Origin: Alistipes sp.
GTDB lineage: Bacteria; Bacteroidota; Bacteroidia; Bacteroidales; Rikenellaceae
Direction of reading: 5' to 3'
Length of the DNA: 40,842 bases
NCBI GenBank assembly: GCA_017558115.1
Contig: JAFYWG010000059.1
Location: 1 to 40,842 of the forward strand
Shown here: in pieces, positions 31,517 through 39,109 of the stretch
Numbering within the stretch: the stretch's first letter is position 1
Layout of the letters: every line of letters starts with the position of its first letter
The notes under the pieces: model-generated
Databases searched by the model: none
Told to the model about the DNA's origin: nothing
What the model saw: only the letters and a program-made list of their open reading frames with translations
Made by a program: the position numbers and the translations under genes

Positions 31517-33583
31517 TTACACGTTGACAACTAACGAGCGAGGGAGTTCGAGAGTTAAGTCTGATGCACGAGTATCGCTGTTAAGCTCGTTAACAAGCGT
31601 GCGGAGCTCCTCGATGTCGCTCTTATTCTCTGCCGTTGCACAAGCATATCTTCTGCCAAGCGCACCCACCTTGCCACTATTATCTACGCAATATGCCAAA
31701 GCTGTCATATCCGCATTCCACTCTGAGGTATAGAAGCTATAGGGCTGCGAAGTCTTACATGTACTCCAATAGCTCGATGCAAGTGTCCAGAGCTCGCCAT
31801 CAGAGTATGCCATAGGATTAGAGCAGTCGCCCTCAAGCATAGAGGTAAAGAGCGTGCGAGTGTTGTCGAGGTCGGTGTACTTTACAACGATAATCGCCTT
31901 ACCCTTTGATATTGCAGCATTGCCAAAGATTGAGCCTGCCTCCTCATCACCTGAGTAGTAGCCAACAATCTCTACTGTAGGCGTAGCCTCACCGAGAGTC
32001 TCTGTGCGTGCCACGTTATCAAATGTGAAGCTCTTTACTACATGACCAGTGTGCACATCCAAGGCGTAGATATATGCCATAATCTCAGTGTCGGGTAGTA
32101 GGCCCGATACCATGACATTGCTACTGCCATTATAGTAGTACTGGTCGAGAACCTCGGCAATAGTTATGCTGGGGTTAAAATCCTTAGAGCCAGCATAGTA
32201 GTAGTCGAAGGCCTCCTCCTCCCATGCAATATATGTCTCCTCGTCGTACTCACTTGGCACGCAAGCGCCTGGGATATAGTAGATTGTGGGGTCGCTTGAA
32301 GAGATGTTCATATTGAAGCCATACGGCGAGATATTCGACGCCGTAATAGTGAACTCCACCTCCTCAACACTACCACCAGGGAGTGTGCGGAAGGTCTTCA
32401 TATATGCATCTGTGGTGATACCGCCATCATAGCCAAAGGCGATGATGTAGTAGTCGGTATCTGCTGCGGGGAGCTTCATAGCCTTAGAGCCAGAGTGCTC
32501 AACAACACCCTTGTCGTCCGCCATGATAGACATCCAACCGCCCCACTGGTCTACGATCTGGTGCATAACCTCGTCAGCTGTAGATACACCATCCCATGGC
32601 TGCACAAGGGCGCAGTATAGGTCGTTATTGTTCGATGGCGTGATGCGGAAAGAGGCCTCCATCTGACCAATATCCCACACGTCAATCTCGAATGTCATCG
32701 TAGACTGCGCAGCATTCTGCGTAGTGTAGCTCGCCTTATTGATGTCGGTGCAGATGACGATACCCTCCGAGTCCATGATAAGACCCGCAACGAGGATATA
32801 ATACTCGGTATTCTCGTTGAGGCCACTCGCCTGGAGCTGCTGGTTGCCCTGGTGGATTAAGGCTGCGATAATCTGCTCATCTGTGTAGCCTGCACCACGG
32901 TACGAGTTGATATCCTGCTGGAAGAAGTACTCATAAAAATAGCCCTCCGACATCTGGTAGCCGTTAGCATCGGAAACGTAGTAGTCGTATGTCGACTTAG
33001 GCATGGTGCAGAGATACCAGAGCAACTCCTGGTCAGATGGCGCAACGGTGATAGTCACGCTGTTGTCTACAACATCTGTTGCAATCTCGAATGAGCAGTC
33101 GCTCTTCTCCACCGCCAAAGTCTTGAATGCCACCTTTGTAAGCTCAGTGCACGCCTCGTAGTTCTCGTCTACGCCAAATACCAAGACGTAGTACTCCGTA
33201 TCGAGCTGTAGGGCTGTGAATGTAACATCCTCAATCTTGCCATTATCCACTACTGAGGGCATATACTCTGCGAGGGTCAGACCCTTTGATGATGCCTTCT
33301 CGGTAAGCTCCTGGAATACGGTAGCGATAACAAATTTATCCTGCGTATACTGCTCAACTACGCTGCGCTCCTCAACAACGCAGATATAGTCGCCAATCTC
33401 TGATGAGGGTGTTACGCTAAAAGTTACAGTGGCGCGTGTGACATTGCCAATCTCCACCGCGAAATCGACCTTCTCCGTTGGCGTGGGAGCGTCAGGCGTA
33501 GGCTCATCCTTCGATGTGGTACATGCCGCCACGAGAACCATAGCCGCCACCAAGTACCATAATTTTGTAAATAAATGTCTCAT
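31517..33583 (-). CDS. Large repeat lipoprotein, paralogue A (four FN3-like repeats)
   Basis: 688 residues. Lipoprotein signal (MVLVAAC, Cys about 21), acidic Pro/Thr linker, then four repeats of about 115-130 residues. Each opens with a beta hairpin ending in T-P-S (ATVTFSVTPSSEIGDYIC; VTITVAPSDQELLW; ASFRITPSNNNDLYC; FNMNISSSDPTIYY), has a helical middle (TDEQIIAALIHQGNQQLQAS), and closes with strands such as DTDYYIIAFGYDGG. A C-terminal domain follows (EIVGYYSGDEEAGSIFGNAA ... SDIEELRTLVNELN). It begins 68 bases after paralogue B; a hairpin (33603-33625) but no promoter lies between, so it is probably read through from B at reduced level. Function unknown; predicted outer-membrane surface protein. 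Confidence 0.82.
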   Translation of the reverse strand: MRHLFTKLWYLVAAMVLVAACTTSKDEPTPDAPTPTEKVDFAVEIGNVTRATVTFSVTPSSEIGDYICVVEERSVVEQYTQDKFVIATVFQELTEKASSKGLTLAEYMPSVVDNGKIEDVTFTALQLDTEYYVLVFGVDENYEACTELTKVAFKTLAVEKSDCSFEIATDVVDNSVTITVAPSDQELLWYLCTMPKSTYDYYVSDANGYQMSEGYFYEYFFQQDINSYRGAGYTDEQIIAALIHQGNQQLQASGLNENTEYYILVAGLIMDSEGIVICTDINKASYTTQNAAQSTMTFEIDVWDIGQMEASFRITPSNNNDLYCALVQPWDGVSTADEVMHQIVDQWGGWMSIMADDKGVVEHSGSKAMKLPAADTDYYIIAFGYDGGITTDAYMKTFRTLPGGSVEEVEFTITASNISPYGFNMNISSSDPTIYYIPGACVPSEYDEETYIAWEEEAFDYYYAGSKDFNPSITIAEVLDQYYYNGSSNVMVSGLLPDTEIMAYIYALDVHTGHVVKSFTFDNVARTETLGEATPTVEIVGYYSGDEEAGSIFGNAAISKGKAIIVVKYTDLDNTRTLFTSMLEGDCSNPMAYSDGELWTLASSYWSTCKTSQPYSFYTSEWNADMTALAYCVDNSGKVGALGRRYACATAENKSDIEELRTLVNELNSDTRASDLTLELPRSLVVNV

Positions 33584-33602
33584 GTCTATATTCTATTATT
33601 AA

Positions 33603-33625
33603 GGGCGTGCCCGAAGAACACGCCC
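33603..33625 (-). terminator. Weak hairpin between paralogues B and A
   Basis: GGGCGTG (33603-33609) with CACGCCC (33619-33625), 9-base loop. The minus-strand tail is TTAATAATA, so termination would be partial. It may reduce expression of the distal gene or protect the upstream mRNA end. Confidence 0.5.
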
Positions 33626-33651
33626 CAAATATTTGATAATATAAAAGTCGT

Positions 33652-35967
33652 TTAGAATGCGAATGACTTGATAGCCTTAACTACAACCAAGTCGCTCTCA
33701 GGCATTTCCAAAGCCTCTACCTCGTGGTAGATAACCTCTGCGCCACGGAATGTGCCAACCTCCTCGTTCCAGATGCACTCCATTGTGGGAGCAGCAGCCT
33801 CGTTAACAACGATTGACTGGCACATAGCTGTTGCTGTAGCACCATTGCGCTCGTTTACATATGCGCGGAGCTCCTCGATGTCGCTAACCTGCGAAGGTGT
33901 AACGCCGTGACGCGCTACCTTACCCTCTGCGCCGTTAGCATCCTGTGCGTAAGATACGATAGTCTGCTCGATATCCCACTCACCGATGAAGAACTCGTAG
34001 GGAGCATCAAGGTTAGTGATCTCGCTCCAGTAGCCACGGAACTCAGAGATGATGTAGCGGTCAGAAAGAGCATTTACATCATCGAAAGTATCTGTAGAGA
34101 TAGCTGTGAAGAGTGCTGTAGCACCCTCGATATTCTTGTGTGTAACAGCAATGATGGGGCGGCCAGCAGTCATGGCTGCATCACCAAAGATTGAGCCGTT
34201 CTCCTCATCGCCTTTGTATACGCCCAAAACCTCAACTGTAGGGTCTACATCACCTACAGAGGTGGTTGTAACAGTAGCGTTCAAGTCGAAGTAGCACTTT
34301 GCAAAGCGACCTGTCTTAACGTCGATAGCCAACACATAACCCATGTATGTTGTGTTGGGCTCGAGGTTAGCAACGTAGAACTTAGCGCTGCCATTGCGGT
34401 ATGGGTAACCCTGCTTCTTGAGCTTATCCAAAGCCTCCTGGTGTGTGAGACATGGGTTCTGACCCTCCATGCACATCTGCATTACCATAGCGAGAGTCTC
34501 AGCTGAAGCCTGCATAGCTGCCTCGGGGCTGAAACCGTCGGGGTATGCGATACCTGGCTGGTAGTAGATAGATGGATCTGAACAGTTAACCTCGAAAGTG
34601 AAGTCGTAAGGACCTACCTCAGTGAAGTTGAATGAGAACTCTGCGTTGTAAGCATCGCCGTGCTCAGGAGTCTTGAACGATACGTATACGGGAGCAGAGG
34701 TGATAGTACCAGGGTTAGAGTCATACTCACCAGTCTCCTCGTTGATAAGCTGACCATAGTTCTCGTTAGCATCGAAGCTAAATACTACGATGTAGTACTC
34801 AGTCTCAGCGATGTCGAGAGCGTATGCGGGCAACTCTGTAACACCAGTTACGGGGTCAACGTGCTTGAGCTCAGTGTAGTTATGCCAGTACCAAATGTAC
34901 TCAGTAACTGTGCTGTTAGCGATATCGATAGGCTTCATGCTCTTCTTTGGGCTGTCGATATAGCTGATGTAGTAGTAGTACTCAGCATCGAGATCCGATG
35001 GAGTGATCTTGATATCAGCAGAGTAGTGGTCGATGTTTGTAACCTGAACATCGAAAGTGAGGTCGCACTGTGCAGCCTCGCCAGAGTTGTAGCGCAACTC
35101 CTTGAGCTCAGTAGTCACTGCAGCACCATCAGCATCGTAGTATACACCACCTACAAGGGCTACATACTTAGTCTTTGCCTCAAGACCAGCAGCATTGAGG
35201 GTGCGGTAGCCAGAGAAGATTAACTTATCCTTAATCTCATCCTCGGTCAAGCCCTCAGCCTCGAGAGTCTCAATCTCGGTGTTAAGGTAGTACTGGAAGA
35301 ACTCCTTCTGTGACCAGCCATACTCACCATCCTCCTTTGTATACTTCTGCATCTCCTCAACGGGAACGTTTACGAGGTGCCATGCCTGCTTGTTGTCTGA
35401 AGGAGTAACTGTGATGGCAGCAGTTGTGAGGTATACCTCGCTCTTGAGAGTGAAGGTACATGCAGACTGCTGTACATCCTGAGTCTTAAACTTTACCGCT
35501 GTAACCTCAGTTGTTGTAGCGTACTCCGCCGCTGCGTCAACACCGAATACGAGCAAGTAGTAGTTTGTGTTCTGTGCGAGACCCTTAACCTCGTGGTTCT
35601 CCTGCGCGCCACGCTTAACGACCTCTGCCATATACTCTACGAATGTCTTGCCATTAGCCTCGGCATATGCTGCGAACTCAGCGTATATCTTTACTACGAG
35701 CTCAGCATCTGTTGCGCACTGCTCAACAGCCGATGCAGGGTATACTACTGACATGTAGTCTGCCTCAAGGTCTGAGGGAGTCACAGAGATAAACGCCGAT
35801 GTGCGTGTTGTCTCGCCTACAACAACCTCAAATGTGAGTTCCTTCTCCACGGGCTGCTCTGGACCGGGTTCAGAACCGGGCTTATCAGTAGTAGCATCCT
35901 TACTACAAGCTGCGAATGATAGTGTTGCAACCATCAAGGCAGCCATCAACCAATTAAGTCTTTTCAT
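33652..35967 (-). CDS. Large repeat lipoprotein, paralogue B (four FN3-like repeats)
   Basis: 771 residues. Signal MKRLNWLMAALMVATLSFAAC (Cys21), Pro/Glu linker, then four repeats (about 43-170, 171-300, 301-440 and 441-570) with the same markers: SAFISVTPSDLEADYMSVVY, AAITVTPSDNKQAWHLV, ADIKITPSDLDAEYYYYI and FTFEVNCSDPSIYYQPG, closed by NTNYYLLVFGVD and similar strands. The C-terminal domain shares EVLGVYKGDEENGSIFGDAA and SDIEELRAYVNERN with its paralogues. Codons are biased to GTA/GTT, GCT, GGT and AAC as in trxB and rplS, so high expression is inferred. It has its own strong promoter and a leader of about 135 bases. Confidence 0.83.
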   Translation of the reverse strand: MKRLNWLMAALMVATLSFAACSKDATTDKPGSEPGPEQPVEKELTFEVVVGETTRTSAFISVTPSDLEADYMSVVYPASAVEQCATDAELVVKIYAEFAAYAEANGKTFVEYMAEVVKRGAQENHEVKGLAQNTNYYLLVFGVDAAAEYATTTEVTAVKFKTQDVQQSACTFTLKSEVYLTTAAITVTPSDNKQAWHLVNVPVEEMQKYTKEDGEYGWSQKEFFQYYLNTEIETLEAEGLTEDEIKDKLIFSGYRTLNAAGLEAKTKYVALVGGVYYDADGAAVTTELKELRYNSGEAAQCDLTFDVQVTNIDHYSADIKITPSDLDAEYYYYISYIDSPKKSMKPIDIANSTVTEYIWYWHNYTELKHVDPVTGVTELPAYALDIAETEYYIVVFSFDANENYGQLINEETGEYDSNPGTITSAPVYVSFKTPEHGDAYNAEFSFNFTEVGPYDFTFEVNCSDPSIYYQPGIAYPDGFSPEAAMQASAETLAMVMQMCMEGQNPCLTHQEALDKLKKQGYPYRNGSAKFYVANLEPNTTYMGYVLAIDVKTGRFAKCYFDLNATVTTTSVGDVDPTVEVLGVYKGDEENGSIFGDAAMTAGRPIIAVTHKNIEGATALFTAISTDTFDDVNALSDRYIISEFRGYWSEITNLDAPYEFFIGEWDIEQTIVSYAQDANGAEGKVARHGVTPSQVSDIEELRAYVNERNGATATAMCQSIVVNEAAAPTMECIWNEEVGTFRGAEVIYHEVEALEMPESDLVVVKAIKSFAF

Positions 35968-36109
35968 AGTTTGTTAGTTATTTTAGTTTGTAAATTACTC
36001 TCCTACAAAGCATTATCCTTTTCACACATTCACAACTTGCATCTACACCATTAATATGCGATGCTCACCCTGCGGGTGGATGTTTGGGCAAAGCAACAAT
36101 TCTCCAATA

Positions 36110-36140
36110 CAAAAGTATATTTTTTTTGCGTAATCACAAA
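36110..36140 (-). promoter_or_regulatory. Promoter of paralogue B
   Basis: Minus strand TTTG (36140-36137), 19-base spacer containing an A8 run, TACTTTTG (36117-36110). Full consensus. Confidence 0.8.
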
Positions 36141-36220
36141 ATTTTGAGGCGTTTTTTAGTGAGAATCGGCAGTTTATGGCTTTGGAGAATTTCGGGAATA
36201 TTAGGAGTTTAGGGGCCATC

Positions 36221-36261
36221 AAAAAAAGAATCCACCCAGGGTTAGTACAGCCCTGGATGGT
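36221..36261 (-). terminator. Second terminator after paralogue C
   Basis: TCCACCCAGGG (36231-36241) faces CCCTGGATGG (36251-36260); the minus strand continues with ATTCTTTTTTTGA. The stem sequence nearly repeats the terminator at 16494-16532. Confidence 0.8.
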
Positions 36262-36264
36262 TGC

Positions 36265-36299
36265 TTATGTGATAGGTCGAGAATGACCCTTTATCATAA
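36265..36299. repeat. Hairpin TTATGTGATAGGTC / GACCCTTTATCATAA
   Basis: An imperfect inverted repeat (36265-36278 with 36285-36299, 6-base loop) between the nested element and the second terminator. It again contains GTGATA and TATCA, as in the neighbouring outer stem. No T tract. Confidence 0.6.
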
Positions 36300-36306
36300 C
36301 CGACCG

Positions 36307-36430
36307 TTTCTTGTCAGAAGCCGTGAGATGTGGCGATGACATGAAAAAGCCCCGGATGGGTAGTACTTGGCTGTACGTCCCATTCGGGGCTTTGATTGAA
36401 GCGCCGCAGATTGCGGCTTATCACAAGAAA
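36307..36430. repeat. Nested inverted-repeat element 1 with internal terminator
   Basis: Outer arms TTTCTTGTCAGAAGCCG (36307-36323) and CGGCTTATCACAAGAAA (36414-36430) are complementary at 15 of 17 positions; the mismatches are in GTCAGA versus TATCAC. Inside is a rho-independent terminator on the minus strand, AAAGCCCCG-GATGGG (36346-36360) with CCCATTCGGGGCTTT (36379-36393), tail TTTTTCATG, and a small GCCGCAGATTGCGGC hairpin (36403-36417) that competes with the outer arm. It starts at the stop codon of paralogue C. Element 2 at 38984-39109 has the same plan. Confidence 0.75.
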
Positions 36431-38641
36431 CTACATGTAGAAGGGGCGAATATAACCACCAACCTTAACAACGTTAGTCTCGATAGTTGCGGGAGCAACA
36501 GCCTTTGTCTCAGCCTTGAACTCTACGTTGTTCTCAGCAGTCTCAACCTTAACAGCAGAGAGTGAGATACCCTCGCTTACAACGATTGACTGAGGCATAG
36601 AGAAGCTTGACTTAGAAGCAGCGTTAAGCTCGTTTACAAGTGCACGGAGCTCCTCGATATCGTCCTTGTTCTCAGCAGTTGCGCAAGTGAGAAGACGACC
36701 TACGCCACCAGCGAGACCATTTGCATCAACAGCGTAAGCAAGAGCAGTCTGCTCGTAATCCCAATCTACGAGGTAGAATGAGTATGGCTGATCTGTAGAT
36801 ACTGGACTCCAGTAAGCCTGGCCGAAGAGCTCAGAATCGGTGAAGTTCATATTGTTGTCACCCATCATAGATGCGAAGAGTGAACGTGCACCGTCGAAGT
36901 TAGTGTACTTAACAACAGTGATAGCCTTCTCTGCAGTGTATGCAGCATCGCCGAAGATAGTACCGTTCTCCTCCTTACCAGAGTAGTTACCTACAAGCTC
37001 AATAGTAGGAGTGATATCACCAACCTTAGTTGTTGTTGCCAATGGGTTGAAGACGTGAGTTCTTGCAACTGTACCAGTCTTGTGGTCGATAGCGCAGATA
37101 TAACCCATAACTGTAGTCTCAGGAGTCATACCAGAAACTGTTACGTTGTAAGCACCACGATAGTAGTATGTGCTCAAGATCTGTGAGAGTGTAGCGTTAG
37201 GATCGTACATCTGCTGCATCTCGAGGATCTCAGCGATACCAGTATTGATAGCCTCTACAGCTGCTGTCTCATCCCACTCGCTTGGCTCGATAACATCGAA
37301 GATGTAGTATGTAGAAGCCTCAGAAGGAGTTACACCGAGTGTAAAGCCGTAAGGAGTTGCATTTGTTGCAGTCATATTAAACTCAGTCTCCTCAGCACCA
37401 GGAGCAGGCAAAGTGCGGAATGTTACCATGTTAGCCTCAGTTGTGATACCACCAGCATAACCGAATGCGATTACGAGGTAGTCAGTGTCGGGAGCGTCGA
37501 GACGATACTTGTATGCGCTACCTGGGCCACCTGTGTAGTCCTGAACGCCAGAGTAGAGCATCATACCGTTGTTCATCCAAGCGCCGTACATTGCTACGAT
37601 CTCGTTCATAACCTCCTCAGCAGTAGCTACGCCGTCCCACTCCATAACCATCCAGCAGAATGTCTTAGTGTTGTCAGATGGTGTAATCTTGATAGCTGCA
37701 CGGTTTGTCTCAACGTCAGTTACAGAGATCTGGAACGAAAGCTCAACAGCCTTAACATCACCAGTAGTGTAAGTAGAAGTTGTTACGTCAGTAGCGAGGG
37801 TGATAACACCTGACTCGTCGATAACGAAACCTGCAACCATGTTGGTGTAATCTGTGTTTGCAGTAAGATCCTTAGCCTGGAGAGTGAGAGCACCCTTGTG
37901 GAAGAGTGAGTTAAGGATGGTGTTTTCATCGTAACCTGCACCGCGGAGCTGGTTAATCTGCTGCTCCAAGCAGTAGAGGAAGAACTGATCGAGGCTCATG
38001 TTGTAAGCATCGGGGCTCTGGTAGTAGTCGAAAGTACCTGTAGGGATAGTGTAGAAGTGCCAGATAACCTCGTTGTCAGATGGAGTTACAGCGTACTCAG
38101 CAGAGTTGCCATCAACAGTAGTCTCGATCTCGAAAGTTACATCGAGCTTCTCGAAAGCCTCAGTAGTGAACTTTGTCTTGTTAACCTCGGTGCATGCCTC
38201 GTAGTTGTTTGCGGGGTCAACACCGAAAACGATGAGGTAGTAGTCAGACTCGGGAGCAAGACCTACGAACTGATCCTCCAAGATACCATTGTCAGTGTAA
38301 GAAGGGAGGAACTCAGCGAGTGTCATACCCATAGAGCGTGCCTCAGCCTCAAGCTCCTGATAGAGTGTAGCAACGAGATACTTGTCCTGTGTGAACTCCT
38401 CAACAGTCTCAGCATCGTAAAGCATGCAGAGGTACTCAGCCTCGAGGTCAGAGGGAGTTACAGTGTAAGATACAGAAGAGTAAGTAACCTCTGAGATCTC
38501 AACATCGAAAGTGAGACCTGTAGGCTGCTCGGGCTCGGGACCCTCTGGAGTGTTAGGCTCCTTTGCCTCCTCCTTAGTACAAGCTGCAAATGACAACGTA
38601 GCAGCTGTCAAAAGCATCATCATCCAATTAAATTTTCTCAT
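36431..38641 (-). CDS. Large repeat lipoprotein, paralogue C (four FN3-like repeats)
   Basis: 736 residues. Signal MRKFNWMMMLLTAATLSFAAC (Cys21), Pro/Glu linker, four repeats (about 43-165, 166-300, 301-420 and 421-545) marked by VSYTVTPSDLEAEYLCMLY, AEYAVTPSDNEVIWHFY, AAIKITPSDNTKTFCWMV and FTLGVTPSEASTYYIF, with closing strands ESDYYLIVFGVD and DTDYLVIAFGYAGG. C-terminal domain: ELVGNYSGKEENGTIFGDAA ... DDIEELRALVNELN, then an extra tail. Codon use is strongly biased (GGT, GCT, ACT), suggesting an abundant protein. Own promoter at 38739-38769; followed by element 1. Function unknown. Confidence 0.83.
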   Translation of the reverse strand: MRKFNWMMMLLTAATLSFAACTKEEAKEPNTPEGPEPEQPTGLTFDVEISEVTYSSVSYTVTPSDLEAEYLCMLYDAETVEEFTQDKYLVATLYQELEAEARSMGMTLAEFLPSYTDNGILEDQFVGLAPESDYYLIVFGVDPANNYEACTEVNKTKFTTEAFEKLDVTFEIETTVDGNSAEYAVTPSDNEVIWHFYTIPTGTFDYYQSPDAYNMSLDQFFLYCLEQQINQLRGAGYDENTILNSLFHKGALTLQAKDLTANTDYTNMVAGFVIDESGVITLATDVTTSTYTTGDVKAVELSFQISVTDVETNRAAIKITPSDNTKTFCWMVMEWDGVATAEEVMNEIVAMYGAWMNNGMMLYSGVQDYTGGPGSAYKYRLDAPDTDYLVIAFGYAGGITTEANMVTFRTLPAPGAEETEFNMTATNATPYGFTLGVTPSEASTYYIFDVIEPSEWDETAAVEAINTGIAEILEMQQMYDPNATLSQILSTYYYRGAYNVTVSGMTPETTVMGYICAIDHKTGTVARTHVFNPLATTTKVGDITPTIELVGNYSGKEENGTIFGDAAYTAEKAITVVKYTNFDGARSLFASMMGDNNMNFTDSELFGQAYWSPVSTDQPYSFYLVDWDYEQTALAYAVDANGLAGGVGRLLTCATAENKDDIEELRALVNELNAASKSSFSMPQSIVVSEGISLSAVKVETAENNVEFKAETKAVAPATIETNVVKVGGYIRPFYM

Positions 38642-38738
38642 AGTTTTAGTTTATTTATAAAGTTGTTGTAATTGTCTTGTATATAGCACATTGTGTCGCT
38701 TGACACTAATCTCGAATAGGAACACACTATCCAAGTTG

Positions 38739-38769
38739 CAAAATTACAATATTTTCGTCACAACGCAAA
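38739..38769 (-). promoter_or_regulatory. Promoter of paralogue C
   Basis: Minus strand TTTG (38769-38766), 19-base spacer, TAATTTTG (38746-38739). Full consensus; predicted leader about 90 bases. Confidence 0.82.
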
Positions 38770-38810
38770 TAATTTCATGGTTTTTATGAAATAAAAAGAG
38801 GGTCGTAAAA

Positions 38811-38922
38811 AGAGAGGGTAAGGAATATAAGGAGAGTAAGGAAGTTAGGGAAGTTAGGGAATTATGGAAAGTACCATGTTAGCAGTATCCTTAATCTCCT
38901 TAATCTCCTTAACCTCCCTAAA
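38811..38922. repeat. Purine-rich and pyrimidine-rich inverted spacer with short tandem units
   Basis: A purine block (38811-38861, with GGAAGTTAG twice) and a pyrimidine block (38888-38922, with TCCTTAATC twice, then TCCTTAACC) are roughly complementary and separated by about 26 bases. A similar arrangement is at 31313-31450. Confidence 0.65.
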
Positions 38923-38936
38923 GCCCCGCCACCCAA

Positions 38937-38965
38937 TTTCTTGTCAGAGTGTCATGAGATTAGCT
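38937..38965. repeat. Partial copy of a nested-element end
   Basis: TTTCTTGTCAGA followed six bases later by TGAGAT repeats the left end of element 1 (36307 onward: TTTCTTGTCAGA, then GTGAGAT). No matching right arm is found nearby, so it looks like a remnant. Confidence 0.5.
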
Positions 38966-38983
38966 CCATTAGCACCACAACTA

Positions 38984-39109
38984 ACTTTCGCGTCAGAGTT
39001 GGGCTAATTTGTTGCCGATTAAGAGAAAGAGCGGATGGGACATACATGCGTATTTCCCATTCGCTCTTTGGATTGAGGTGACGAAGTAGCCCAACTATCA
39101 CGCGAAAGT
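38984..39109. repeat. Nested inverted-repeat element 2 with internal terminator
   Basis: Outer arms at 38984-39006 and 39087-39109 are complementary at 21 of 23 positions; the only mismatches again fall in GTCAGA versus TATCAC. Inside is a minus-strand terminator: AAAGAGCG-GATGGG (39026-39039) with CCCATTCGCTCTTT (39056-39069), tail CTCTT. The outer right arm includes the stop codon of the 434-residue lipoprotein gene (39098-39100) and its last codons. Confidence 0.75.

Larger units (their letters stand above)
35968..36430. other. Intergenic stretch: long leader, promoter, and stacked hairpins
   Basis: 463 bases. Minus-strand order: nested inverted-repeat element with terminator (36307-36430), hairpin 36265-36299, second terminator (36221-36261), a purine-rich remnant near 36180-36215, promoter (36110-36140), then a leader of about 135 bases containing a CACCC/GGGTG hairpin (36065-36077). 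An 84-codon plus-strand frame (36311-36565) crosses the hairpins and paralogue C and is rejected. Confidence 0.7.
38642..39097. other. Intergenic stretch: promoter, purine/pyrimidine spacer, nested element 2
   Basis: 456 bases with no gene. Minus-strand order: element 2 with terminator, a partial copy of an element end (38937-38965), a pyrimidine-rich then purine-rich inverted block (38888-38922 and 38811-38861), the promoter of paralogue C and a leader of about 90 bases containing AGTGTC/GACACA. Confidence 0.7.

Noticed and set aside
36307-36430. Kink-turn (box C/D-like) reading of GTGATA/TCTGAC in the nested elements
   Set aside because: The minus strand has UGAU and CUGA pieces, but the strands are symmetric and lack the three-base bulge of a kink-turn, so the claim is not supported.
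36311-36565. 84-codon plus-strand ORF over the nested element
   Set aside because: It is composed of hairpin arms plus antisense to paralogue C.
38811-38922. Short tandem units considered as a CRISPR-like array
   Set aside because: Units are about 9-10 bases with no unique spacers and no cas genes nearby.
36307-39109. Interpretation of the nested elements as insertion sequences or MITEs with target duplications
   Set aside because: No flanking direct repeats or transposase were found, and each copy sits exactly at a gene end with a working terminator.
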